Shown piece after piece: positions 46,438 through 56,200 of a stretch of 64,000 nt of DNA; position 1 is the stretch's first letter; each line of letters begins with the position of its first letter. The DNA is from Parundibacterium terreum (GTDB lineage: Bacteria > Pseudomonadota > Gammaproteobacteria > Burkholderiales > Burkholderiaceae_D), in the NCBI RefSeq assembly GCF_014636315.1, contig NZ_BMED01000003.1:744001-808000 (forward strand), in the 5' to 3' direction. The translations under genes were made by a program, and so were the position numbers. The notes below the pieces were generated by a model. The model searched no databases and had not been told where the DNA came from. It was given only the letters and a program-made list of their open reading frames with translations.

Positions 46438-47691
46438 TTACAGCTTTTGCTTGCCTTCGTTACCAGGGATGTAAGGGCTCCAAGGCTGGGCACGGATAGT
46501 CGTCTTGGTTTTGTAGACGACGCTGAACTGACCGTCAGCCTTGATTTCGCCTATCATCACAGGCTTGTGCAAGTGGTGATTGGTTTTATCCATCATCAGT
46601 TCAAAGCCGGAAGGCGCCTTGAAAGTCTGGCCGCCCATTGCCGCGATCACTTTGTCGGTATCGGTGGACTTAGCTTTTTCTACTGCCTGCTTCCACATAT
46701 AGATGCCGACATAAGTCGCTTCCATAGGATCATTGGTTACGACAGTATTTGCATTCGGCAGTTTCTTGGCGGCAGCGTAGTCTTTCCATTTCTTGATGAA
46801 CTCGGTGTTGACGGGGTTTTTCACAGATTCAAAATAATTCCATGCCGCCAGATGGCCAACCAGCGGCTTGGTATCCACGCCGCGCAGTTCTTCTTCGCCC
46901 ACAGAGAATGCAACGACAGGCACGTCAGTCGCTTTCAGGCCGGCATTACCCAGTTCCTTGTAGAAAGGCACGTTGGAATCGCCGTTGATGGTAGAGATCA
47001 CTGCGGTTTTACCGCCTGCAGAGAATTTTTTGATATTGGCTACGATGGTCTGATAGTCCGAATGGCCGAACGGCGTATACACTTCATCGATATCGGTATC
47101 CTTCACACCCTTGCTATGCAGGAAAGCGCGCAGGATTTTGTTGGTCGTGCGCGGGTATACATAGTCTGTGCCCAGCAACACAAAGCGCTTGGCGCCGCCG
47201 CCTTCCTTGGACATCAGGTATTCCGTGGCCGGGATCGCTTGCTGGTTAGGCGCTGCACCGGTGTAGAACACGTTCTTTTCCAGTTCTTCGCCTTCGTACT
47301 GCACAGGGTAGAACAGCAGGCTATTCAATTCCTTGAATACCGGCAGCGTGGATTTGCGTGAAACGGAAGTCCAGCAGCCGAATACCACGGCGACCTTGTC
47401 CTGCGTCACCAGTTGGCGCGCTTTTTCTGCAAACAGCGGCCAGTTGGAGGCCGGATCTACGACTACCGCCTCCAGTTTCTTGCCCATCACGCCGCCCTTG
47501 GCGTTGATCTCATCTATCGTCATCAGGGCGACATCTTTCAGCGATGTTTCGGAAATAGCCATGGTGCCGGACAAGGAATGCAGGATGCCGACCTTGATGG
47601 TGTCTTCAGCCAGGGCTTGAGTGACCCAGCCGGATGTCGCGAGTGCCATTGCGCCTAGCGCTGTTGCTTTTAGTAAAGTACGACGAGACAT
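46438..47691 (-). CDS. urtA: urea ABC transporter substrate-binding protein
   Basis: A 417-residue periplasmic protein of the UrtA/AmiC group. The signal is RRTLLKATALGAMALATSGW with a twin-Arg-like SRR start (export by Tat or Sec not decided), cut near ALA/EDT. The mature part begins IKVGILHSLSGTMAISE and contains VVFGCWTSVSRKSTLPVF, PVQYEGEE and NVPFYKELG, all typical. The Met at 47691 is chosen for the signal peptide; the frame is open further upstream (to 47820). Urea is captured here for UrtBCDE. It is first in the urt-ure cluster. A 340-bp gap upstream should hold the promoter. Confidence 0.95.
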   Translation of the reverse strand: MSRRTLLKATALGAMALATSGWVTQALAEDTIKVGILHSLSGTMAISETSLKDVALMTIDEINAKGGVMGKKLEAVVVDPASNWPLFAEKARQLVTQDKVAVVFGCWTSVSRKSTLPVFKELNSLLFYPVQYEGEELEKNVFYTGAAPNQQAIPATEYLMSKEGGGAKRFVLLGTDYVYPRTTNKILRAFLHSKGVKDTDIDEVYTPFGHSDYQTIVANIKKFSAGGKTAVISTINGDSNVPFYKELGNAGLKATDVPVVAFSVGEEELRGVDTKPLVGHLAAWNYFESVKNPVNTEFIKKWKDYAAAKKLPNANTVVTNDPMEATYVGIYMWKQAVEKAKSTDTDKVIAAMGGQTFKAPSGFELMMDKTNHHLHKPVMIGEIKADGQFSVVYKTKTTIRAQPWSPYIPGNEGKQKL

Positions 47692-48031
47692 GATTTCTCC
47701 AAATAGTGATGAGGACAGATGTTGACCAAATACTGCGAGATGCGATGAGATGACGCGTGACTTCCACAAAAGGAAATAGCAGTTTGCGTGCCAGCGGAGA
47801 TTTGGGCTTTTACGGGGCATTCAGGTGTGGAGCCCGCTTAGAATTTGACAAACCGGGTGCGAATTTCTCCCTGAATTCGTGCGGAAATGGGGCTTTTAGG
47901 CTATTTGTTAGATAATGGTGCAAATATTGAATCGATCGCCTGGCCGGGTAAATAATAGAAGCGGGCGACTATTCATTTGAGCCTTCCTGCTATCATGTTC
48001 GTTTTGCCTTTTCCTCTGGTACACCATCATC
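47692..48031. other. 340-bp divergent intergenic region, urtA / DUF349 gene
   Basis: The region must hold promoters for the urea cluster (leftward) and DUF349 gene (rightward). An inverted repeat CGAATT (47860-47865) / AATTCG (47874-47879) sits 170-190 bp upstream of urtA, with three nearby GCAC/GTGC elements that could be nitrogen-regulator half sites; the match to the NtrC consensus is weak and I see no clear sigma-54 box. Confidence 0.4.
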
Positions 48032-50593
48032 ATGTTCGACTTCCTGTTCAAACGAAAATCCAAATCTCCCACCCCGGCCCAGGCCATTTCTGCGCAGGCG
48101 GCGTCCCAGCAGGAAAATCAGGAGATCAAAAAGCAGCAGGCCGAGCGGGCAAGAAACGCAGCCCTGGCACAATTGGAGCAAATTTCCCAGGATGAGGCTG
48201 CGGTCGTCAATTTTCTGACTACTTGCGATTTTGCCGATGGCCGCCTGAAAGCCGCACAATATATACATACAGAGGCAGCGCTGAACCAGGTGCTTGTGGC
48301 GGTCCGGAATACCGACAGGCGGGTTGCCAAGCTGGTGCAGTCGCGGCTGGACCTCATTTTGCAGGCGGGCAAGCAACAAGCGGCCGCACAGGCACATATT
48401 GCCGCTGCGCGACAAATGGCAGCGGCGCAGCATCTGCTGGCAAATCAGGTAGCGGAGCTGGACAGGCAGGTCGCCGGCTTGAAAGGTTTTCCTGCGGAGT
48501 TGAGGGAGGAGTTTGAATTACTGCGCCAGACTCTGGATACGAGATTGCAGGCGCAAACCGCCCTGCAGCGCAGGGTCTTGAATTTGATCGCCAAGCTGCA
48601 TGAGTTGGCTGCGACCGATGATATTCAGCCGCAGCAGGCTCAGCATACCCTGGGCCAGTTGCAAGCGGAATTTGACGACAGTATGTCGCAAGTCGAGGCT
48701 GTTTCTCTGCCCAAAAATCTGGCTCAGGAATTTGCGGAAGAAATCGCCGATCTGCGCAAAACTATCGATGCGCAACTGGACGTATTGCGCAAACAGGCAG
48801 AAGAACATGCGAGGGCGGAGAAAAAAGCAGCGGATAAGGCCGCTGCCATCGCTGATGCCGCGGCGGCACTGGCTGCGCAGGCAGCGATTGAATTTACCGC
48901 TGCGCCGGATGCTGTGGCCGCTGATATCGCGCAACGCGACGGAACTCAGCCTGCACCTGCGCCAGTAGTAAAAAAAGAAAGCCAGGAAAACAGGGAAAAG
49001 CCAGCCCTGATCACGTCCAGCGTGGGAAAAATTACTGCTGCAATCCAGGGCATCGAAGATGCGCTTGCACAAGGTACGGTACAGGTCGCACTGAAGCTGG
49101 ACCGCGAACTGCGCGGCATAGATTTGAAAGCATCCGGCGCTTCCACCTCCTTGCGCGACAAGCTGACGCGTCTGCGCAGCGAGTTGGGGCATTTACAGGG
49201 CTGGGCCAAGTGGGGCGGAGGCGTTTCACGTGATGAGCTGATCAAGACTGCCGAAGAACTGGCTGCACTGAAACTGGAGCCGAATGAGTTGGCCAAGCGT
49301 GTGGCGGATTTGCGCGATCGCTGGAAGGCCATGGAGGCGGTCAGCGGTTCTGCCAACAAGGAAGTGTGGGAGCGTTTTGATGCGGCGTGCACGCAAGCCT
49401 ATGCGCCTGCTGCCTCCTACTTCCAGCAGCTGGGTGAAGAACGCAAAGCCAATCTGGAGAAGGCAGATGCGATGATCGCAGAACTGCGCTCCCATGCCGG
49501 TTTGCTGAACCAGCCGCCGGTGGATTGGAAAGCCCTTGTGAACCTGGGGCAACAGGCCAGGCAAAAGTGGCAGGCTCTGGGACCCATCGATCGTAAGCAC
49601 CGGACCCGGCTGGAAGCCGAGTTTGACGCAGCCTATAAAATATTGTGGACTCCTTTGGAAGAGCGCAGGCAGCAGGAGATCCTGTCCAGGGAGGCACTGA
49701 TCAGCGAGGCTCAGGCGCTCAACCCCGATCAGCGCGCCGTGGTGGACCAGGTAAGAGCGCTGCAGGCGCGCTGGCAGGAGCAGGCCGGCAGCGTTCCCTT
49801 GAAGCGTAAAGATGAGCAAGCCCTGTGGGAAAAATTCCGCGCAGCCTGTGATGCGATCTTTGCACAGCGCCGCGCAGCCTCGGAAACTGCCGACAGCCAG
49901 CGCAAGGAGAGCCTGCAGGCCAAGGAGAATATATGCGCAGAGTTGGAGCAGGCCGAGCTGGCGGATGATCAAAAAATCAAGCAATTATTGCAACAAAGTG
50001 CAGCGGCCTGGCGTAATGCCGGCTACGTGCCCAAGGCCGACGAGACCGCCATAGAGCAGCGTTATAAAGCGGCAGTCAATAAGCTCGAAGAGTTGGCGCG
50101 ACAACTGCTTGGCGCAAAAAGTGCAGAGCTGAAACAGGTGCTGGAGCAAAAAATCCGCATCTGCCACGCACTGGAAACCATGCTGGTGCTGGATGCTGTT
50201 GATGATGCCAGGATAGAACAGCTATCGGCGGAGTGGGCTGCTTTGCCCAATTTGCCGGCAAAAGCCGCAAGTTCCATGAACCGCCGCTTTGCCGCCATCG
50301 TCAAGGCCTTGCAAGCAAGGGATCAGGCGTATGTCGGCGTATTGCGGGATAATGCAGCTAGCTTCGATCAGCATTTGCTGCAACTGGAAATCATCGCCGG
50401 TGTAGAGAGCCCTGAAGCCTACTCGCGTGAGCGTTTGCAGATGCAGGTGAAGGTATTGCAGGCATCGTTACAGTCGGGCGGCAAGCAAACGGCCGCCGAA
50501 GACCAGTTGCGCGATTTGTACGCATTGGCGGCGATGACGACAGAGGCGCAACTACAGAGATTGCGGAATATTCTGGCAGTCAGTGCAATTTGA
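48032..50593 (+). CDS. DUF349 repeat protein
   Basis: An 853-residue, highly helical and Ala/Gln/Glu-rich cytoplasmic protein. The first ~280 residues are a coiled-coil region, and at least three DUF349 units follow, each with the W-x-x-L/A-G-P-I/V pattern (for example KWQALGPIDRKHRTRLEAEF, RWKAMEAVSGSANKEVWERF, AWRNAGYVPKADETAIEQRY). Function unknown. No signal or membrane segment is seen. The ATG at 48032 has no strong SD nearby (CATCATC). Confidence 0.9.
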   Translation: MFDFLFKRKSKSPTPAQAISAQAASQQENQEIKKQQAERARNAALAQLEQISQDEAAVVNFLTTCDFADGRLKAAQYIHTEAALNQVLVAVRNTDRRVAKLVQSRLDLILQAGKQQAAAQAHIAAARQMAAAQHLLANQVAELDRQVAGLKGFPAELREEFELLRQTLDTRLQAQTALQRRVLNLIAKLHELAATDDIQPQQAQHTLGQLQAEFDDSMSQVEAVSLPKNLAQEFAEEIADLRKTIDAQLDVLRKQAEEHARAEKKAADKAAAIADAAAALAAQAAIEFTAAPDAVAADIAQRDGTQPAPAPVVKKESQENREKPALITSSVGKITAAIQGIEDALAQGTVQVALKLDRELRGIDLKASGASTSLRDKLTRLRSELGHLQGWAKWGGGVSRDELIKTAEELAALKLEPNELAKRVADLRDRWKAMEAVSGSANKEVWERFDAACTQAYAPAASYFQQLGEERKANLEKADAMIAELRSHAGLLNQPPVDWKALVNLGQQARQKWQALGPIDRKHRTRLEAEFDAAYKILWTPLEERRQQEILSREALISEAQALNPDQRAVVDQVRALQARWQEQAGSVPLKRKDEQALWEKFRAACDAIFAQRRAASETADSQRKESLQAKENICAELEQAELADDQKIKQLLQQSAAAWRNAGYVPKADETAIEQRYKAAVNKLEELARQLLGAKSAELKQVLEQKIRICHALETMLVLDAVDDARIEQLSAEWAALPNLPAKAASSMNRRFAAIVKALQARDQAYVGVLRDNAASFDQHLLQLEIIAGVESPEAYSRERLQMQVKVLQASLQSGGKQTAAEDQLRDLYALAAMTTEAQLQRLRNILAVSAI

Positions 50594-50737
50594 TCACAGC
50601 TGCTTTGACCGCAATAGTGAAACCAAATTCTTGCACGGAACTCTGAAATATGGTCTGTGACATAAGTCCGCTCCTTGCTTGATACCTGAGCGGATTCCAC
50701 GGCACGCATTGAATATGAAAGTATGAAAGGAATAAAG

Positions 50738-51430
50738 ATGAGCTACGTATTTCCCCCCGTCGCTGCAGCCGTGCCTGTAGCCGGTTCCGATGCCTTGTTT
50801 CCCGTACACAGGATCTACTGTGTAGGACGTAATTATGTCGACCACGCGAAGGAAATGGGCCACAGCGGCCGCGAGGCGCCGTTCTTTTTCATGAAACCTG
50901 CAGACGCAGTGCTGCCGGTGGCTGAAGGGACGACGGGCGAGATGCCTTATCCCAGCATGACCAAGAACCTGCATCACGAAATTGAACTGGTGGTTGCAAT
51001 AGGCAAAGACGGCAAAGATATTTCCGTGGAAGATGCCGCTTCGTATGTATGGGGTTATGCAATTGGCCTTGATATGACACGGCGAGACCTGCAAGCGGAA
51101 GCCAAGGAGCTGGGGCGCCCATGGTGCACCGGCAAAGGCTTTGACAATTCCGCGCCGATTTCAGCCATCTATCCCGTTGCACAGACTAAGCTGATCAACG
51201 AAGGAAACATCCATCTGGATGTGAATGGCGCGCAGCGTCAGGACAGCGATATCCGCAAACTGATCTGGAATGTGGCAGAGACTATCGCGTATCTGTCCAA
51301 ATTTTATGAACTGAAAGCGGGAGACCTGATTTTTACCGGCACGCCGGAAGGTGTGGCTGCGGTCAAGCAGGGCGATTTGCTGGAAGGCCGCATCGCCGGC
51401 CTGGGCTCGCTGAAGATTAAACTGGTCTGA
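50738..51430 (+). CDS. fumarylacetoacetate hydrolase family protein
   Basis: A 230-residue FAH-fold enzyme with the metal/acid-handling segments VGRNYVDHAKEMG, HHEIELVVAIG (His-x-x-x-E metal ligands), GLDMTRRD and KGFDNSAPISAI. It is probably a fumarylpyruvate/fumarylacetoacetate or acylpyruvate hydrolase; the exact substrate is not fixed by sequence. AAAGGA lies before the ATG at 50738. maiA follows 12 bp later, so together they convert maleylacetoacetate or maleylpyruvate ring-cleavage products. Confidence 0.9.
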   Translation: MSYVFPPVAAAVPVAGSDALFPVHRIYCVGRNYVDHAKEMGHSGREAPFFFMKPADAVLPVAEGTTGEMPYPSMTKNLHHEIELVVAIGKDGKDISVEDAASYVWGYAIGLDMTRRDLQAEAKELGRPWCTGKGFDNSAPISAIYPVAQTKLINEGNIHLDVNGAQRQDSDIRKLIWNVAETIAYLSKFYELKAGDLIFTGTPEGVAAVKQGDLLEGRIAGLGSLKIKLV

Positions 51431-51442
51431 AGAGGAGATTGC

Positions 51443-52099
51443 ATGAAGCTGTATAGCTATTTTCGCAGTTCCGCATCCTACCGGGTGCGTGTCGTCCTGA
51501 ATCTCAAGGGACTGGACTACGAGACGGTACCCATTCACCTCGTCAAAAATGGCGGAGAGCAGCATTCCGACAGCTTCCGTGCAATCAATCCTGAAGAGCT
51601 TGTGCCTGCCTTCTGCGATATGCATGAAGGCCGGGACGTCGCCTTGACTCAGTCGCTGGCAATCATCGAATATCTGGAAGAGGCCTACCCGGAAATTCCA
51701 GTCTTGCCCGCGAATGCCATCGACCGTGCACATGTCCGTTCGCTGGCTTTGTCCGTCGCCTGCGAAATCCATCCGGTGAATAACCTGCGCGTATTGCGCT
51801 ACCTGACCAAGGATCTTGGTTTTACTGAAGAGCAGAAAAATGCCTGGTACAGGCACTGGTGTGAAGCCGGCATGGCAGCGCTGGAACAGAAGCTGGCAGC
51901 CGATCCGCGTACCGGCCGGTTTTGTTTCGGCGATACGCCTACGCTGGCTGACTGCTGCCTGGTTCCGCAGGTGTTTAATGCGCAGCGCTTTAATTGCGAC
52001 CTGAGCCGGATGCCGACCATCATGCGCATCAATCAGGCATGTCTGGAGTTGAACGCGTTTATCAAAGCAGCGCCAGCGAGCCAGCCGGATGCGGAATAG
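51443..52099 (+). CDS. maiA: maleylacetoacetate/maleylpyruvate isomerase (zeta-class GST)
   Basis: A 218-residue glutathione-dependent isomerase. The zeta-class signature SSASYRVRVVLNLKG lies at residues 9-23, with the GST C-domain ending DTPTLADCCLVPQVFNA. The start is supported by GAGGAG 7 bp before the ATG. It is paired 12 bp downstream of a fumarylacetoacetate hydrolase family gene; homogentisate or gentisate dioxygenase is not in the window. Confidence 0.93.
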   Translation: MKLYSYFRSSASYRVRVVLNLKGLDYETVPIHLVKNGGEQHSDSFRAINPEELVPAFCDMHEGRDVALTQSLAIIEYLEEAYPEIPVLPANAIDRAHVRSLALSVACEIHPVNNLRVLRYLTKDLGFTEEQKNAWYRHWCEAGMAALEQKLAADPRTGRFCFGDTPTLADCCLVPQVFNAQRFNCDLSRMPTIMRINQACLELNAFIKAAPASQPDAE

Positions 52100-52111
52100 A
52101 TGAAACAAACA

Positions 52112-52135
52112 ATATCCCAGGCTGGCCTGGGATAT
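52112..52135 (+). repeat. perfect 11-bp hairpin after maiA
   Basis: ATATCCCAGGC (52112-52122) pairs with GCCTGGGATAT (52125-52135) with a 2-nt loop, directly before the bidirectional terminator. It may be a processing or stability hairpin. Confidence 0.7.
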
Positions 52136-52144
52136 GTGCAGGCG

Positions 52145-52177
52145 AAAAAAAGGATACCTGTTGCGGTATCCTTTTTT
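52145..52177. terminator. bidirectional intrinsic terminator between maiA and the receiver gene
   Basis: The stem AAGGATACC/GGTATCCTT has an A7 run on its left and a T6 run on its right, so it can end transcription from both converging genes. Confidence 0.9.
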
Positions 52178-52229
52178 GTTTGCTGCCGTTTACTTTAGTT
52201 TGCAGCCAGATTGCAACTCAGTTTGCAAT

Positions 52230-52880
52230 TCAGTTTGCAAGATCGTCGGAGGCAGGTGGGTTGTTGGCCAACGTATCGCTCAGAACGGATATCAGTATCG
52301 ACCTAGTCAGCTTGGACTTTGTCGTATAGCCGTCGATGGCGAACTCGTGATTCACTTGTTTTTCCGGTGCATAGCCAGGCTGGCCGGTACGCAGCACGAT
52401 GCGCAGTTTGTCACGGCCCAGGTCATTGCGGATGACGCTGACCAGTTTCAGGCCGGCGTCGACGGTTTCCATAACCACATCCAGCAACACCAGAGCCAGA
52501 TCCTGGTTGGTTTCTATGACGGACCTGGCTTCACGGGCAGAATAGGCATGCAGGAATTCCAGCGGCCTGCCATGTATCTGCACTCCGCTCAGTGCAAGCA
52601 AGGTGGTTTCGTGGACATTAGTGTCGTCATCGGCGATCAGGATTTTCCAGGGAATAAAGCTGGTTTTTGCCTGTGAATCGGCACTGTCTTCTTCCAGGAA
52701 ATCGATAATGTCGTCGTCATTCTGACCCAGGCTGCAGCTTAATAAGCCATCTTCAGTCAGATACGACGATAAACCTATATCTCCAACATAAACTCCAGCG
52801 GCGGAAAATTCGCGAGGGGTGGAGTAGTAGCGGTATGCGCGCTCAATCAAGCCGGGCGTTTTACTGTGGTGCTGCTTCAT
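52230..52880 (-). CDS. stand-alone response-regulator receiver protein
   Basis: A 216-residue protein. Residues 1-75 are unassigned and acidic. Residues 76-205 form a receiver domain resembling the receiver of DUF3369-type response regulators: ILIADDDTNVHETTLLAL, phospho-acceptor Asp in VLLDVVMETVDAGL, and the conserved segment RIVLRTGQPGYAPEKQV ending with a Lys in TTKSKLT. No output domain follows. Such short versions can act as adaptors or competitors for a kinase. The PAS kinase lies on the other strand 370 bp away and is a candidate partner by position only. Confidence 0.82.
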   Translation of the reverse strand: MKQHHSKTPGLIERAYRYYSTPREFSAAGVYVGDIGLSSYLTEDGLLSCSLGQNDDDIIDFLEEDSADSQAKTSFIPWKILIADDDTNVHETTLLALSGVQIHGRPLEFLHAYSAREARSVIETNQDLALVLLDVVMETVDAGLKLVSVIRNDLGRDKLRIVLRTGQPGYAPEKQVNHEFAIDGYTTKSKLTRSILISVLSDTLANNPPASDDLAN

Positions 52881-53250
52881 CAGTTATCTCCCTGTTGCTT
52901 GGATTAAATTTTTCTTCAATTTAATCTTATGTGAACCTGCATTGATAATCAAGAGCGTGGGGGGCTATTTTGTTAAAAATTGACAACTTGAATTGACAGT
53001 TCTTTGTTGTCTGGGACAAATAAGTGATTATTCAGTGTAACCTGAGTTTTGTATCAAGCCCATGCTAATTTGAAAAATCATAATGATAGTATGGACGCTG
53101 ACAGTACTCATGGGTATGTGCAATGCAGCATTGCGTAACGCGCATCCTGCATGAAATGAGTTCTAAATAGACAGGACCGGTTCACTTTCGCGGGTGATGC
53201 AATGAAAGGTCCGAAGAATCGTTGAAACAGGTGCTGAATCCGGGACTTTC
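52881..53250. other. 370-bp divergent intergenic region
   Basis: The two divergent signalling genes (receiver leftward, kinase rightward) must share promoters here. A GACAAC (52982-52987) / GTTGTC (53006-53011) inverted repeat with 18-bp spacing is the only symmetric motif I can support. No gene. Confidence 0.45.
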
Positions 53251-56200
53251 ATGCCATCTCTTTCCCTGCATACCGTCGTTAGCATGTCCATTGCAGCTTC
53301 CGCGCTGGTCATGCTGGTGCTCTTTTATTTGCAGCGTTTGCAGGTCAATCAACACGCCACGCGCTACTGGACTGCTGCCTATGCCTGTCTCAGCCTGCGA
53401 TTAGTCTGCACGCTGGCGGGGGAGTTTGGCTATGCCTGGCTCGCAATGCTGGTCGATTTTTTTATCGTAGGGTTTGCGCTGTGCTTGTGGCTGGGCGTGC
53501 GGGCATTCAATAAGCAAGCCCCGCAGAGCCTGCGTAATCTATGGCTGCTGAGTGTGATTGCTGCGTGGATCATTTTTGCCCACCTGAGCAGAGTTTCCTT
53601 CTTTTGGCGTGTGCTACCGCCTCATTTCCTGGCCGGCGGCTTGCTGCTGCTTGCCGCGGTTAGCTTTTGGCGTGCCCATCGCAGTTCCGGTAATTCCGGC
53701 TATGTCATCCTCGCCTGCCTGATAGGCCTGCGCGGCCTGCATCTGTTTGACTATCCTTTTATCCGCAATATTGAACAACTGGCGATCTTTGGTTTCTCGC
53801 TGGGTGCTTCACTGGATTTTTCAGCCGGCATCATGCTGCTGGTCGCTGCAGCGCTGGACCAAAGGCAGCAGATGACTCAGGCTATTGCCCAGCTGAACGA
53901 GGAAATGGGGACACGGAAAAAGGCTGAGGAAAGCCTCCATGAGCGCGAGGAGCTATTTGAAAAGGTGTTCCAGCTGGTTCCTGATGTACTGGTCATCTGC
54001 CGGGAAAAAGACGGCCGCTATGTAGAAGTGAACCGGCACTGGGAGCCGTTGACGGGATATTCGCCGCAAGAGACGCTGGAGCGCAATTCACTGGAATTGA
54101 ATATGTGGGTGGATCTGGCGCAGCGGGATGCGATGGCGGCAACCCTGGAGAGCCTGGGTGAGTTCTGGGGGCTGGATGCCACGCTCAGGCACAAGGATGG
54201 GCATCACTACTACGTGAAAGTGTCGGGCGTTAAAGTCAAGGTAGGAGAGGAGTTCTTCGTCTCTTATACGGTACAGGATATCAGCGCGGCGCTGGAGGCG
54301 GAAGCCTATCGCAACCGGGTGGAATTGCAATTGCGCGAGCGGGAGAAGCGCTTTGTCAAAATGTTCGACCTCGTACCCGAAATCATCAGCATTACCAGCG
54401 TGCCGGACGGCGTACTGGTCGACGTCAATCACAACTGGGAGATGATACTCGGCTACACCCGGGCCGAATCCATCGGCAAGCGCGCTGCCACGGACCTTGG
54501 CCTGTGGCCGCATCCCGAACACCGGGAGCATCTGATGCAAAGGCTGGAGAGCGAGTCTTTCGTGCGCGGATTTCACACGGAATTTCGCAAAAAGAACGGC
54601 GAACTTGCCCAGGTCGAGGCATTCTGCACACTGTTTGAGTCGGATGGGCAGCGGTTTATGCTGGCCGTAGTGCGGGATACTACCCGGCAGACCGAAAATG
54701 AACGGGCCCGCCGGCGTGCCGAAAAGAATCTGCATGATAGCGAGCGTCAGCTGCGCGCGGTGCTCAATGCGATGGGCGAAGGGGTCATTGTCTGCAACCG
54801 GTATGGGCAAGTTGTGCTGTCCAATTCCGCAGCAGCGGAGATACATCAGGTCACCGAACAGCAATTGTCTTCCATGCGCGATGCGAGATCGCTGGACTTT
54901 TTGCAGGAAGACGGCAGTCCGCTGCTTGAGCAAAATCTGCCGATGTGGAAAACCTTCCAGTCCGGCCAATCTCAGCGCAACGTGACCCTGGGCTTGCGGC
55001 AGGTTGACGGGGCGATACGCTGGCTATATGTCAGTACCGATCCTATTTTTTCGGATGAAGCTTCGGAAGCTGTAGAGCAGGTGGTGATCGCGATGGTGGA
55101 TATCACGCGGCAGAAGGATGCGGAAGCGCGCCTGCGCGAGCGTGAGGCCGTACTGGCGACAGTGTTCCAGCTGGTGCCCGACACATTGACGATTACCCGC
55201 ATTTCCGACGGACGCTATATCGATGTCAACCGTAACTGGGAGCCTTTGTCAGGCTACACCAGGGAGGAGGCGATAGGGCGCACCTCTGGCGACCTTAATC
55301 TGTGGGCTGATACGGGTCAGCGGCGGGAACTGGTGCAAAGGATATTGGACGATGGTGAAGTCCGTGGCTTGCGGATCGAATTCCGGCATAAAAATGGTCA
55401 CGTATTTCACTGCCGGGTGTCAGGATCAAAATTCGATGCAGGTGATCAGACATACTTGCTGCTGTCTTCACAAAATATCGACCAGGAGCTGTTAACAGAA
55501 CAGGCCAGGATCAATGCCGAGACATTGTTGCGCGCGAATGAACACAAGTATTCAACGATATTCCAGCTGTCGCCGATTGCAATGGGGCTGGTGAATGTGT
55601 TGACATCTGAGGTGGTGGAAGTCAATGATGTATGGCTGGACCAGTTTGGTTATCGCAAGGAAGACGTCATAGGGCGCACGGCTTTGGAGTTGAGATTCTG
55701 GGACAGGCCGGAAGAGCGTGTTGCGATGATAAAGCAGTTGCAGCTGCATGACAGGGTGGATAAATTTGAAATCCGCCACAGGCACAAAGATGGGCATGTA
55801 TTGATCTGTCTGATGTCGGCTCGGCTGTTCGACATAGAGAAGGGCCGGATGTTCATTTTTTCCCTTCTGGATGTGACGCGGCAATATGAGATAGAGCGCG
55901 AAATCCGCGAGATGACGGCTCAACTGGAAGCCAGGGTAAAGCTGCGGACCCTGAAGTTGGAGCAGGCCAACCTGGAGCTGGGCGAGGCGATGGAGTCGCT
56001 GAAGCATGCGCAGGATGAGCTGATACGCTCGGAGAAGATGGCTGCCTTAGGCTCGCTGGTTGCCGGCGTGGCGCATGAATTGAATACGCCGATAGGCAAT
56101 AGCGTTACTGTTGCCAGCACGCTGGAAGACAAGACCAGAGAATTGCTGCGCGAAGTCGCCGGTGGTACGCTGCGCCGTTCATCGCTGGATCAGTACCTGC

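Noticed and set aside
47860-47879. NtrC or sigma-54 site upstream of urtA
   Set aside because: Only a 6-bp inverted repeat and scattered GCAC elements; no GG-N10-GC box, so not called.
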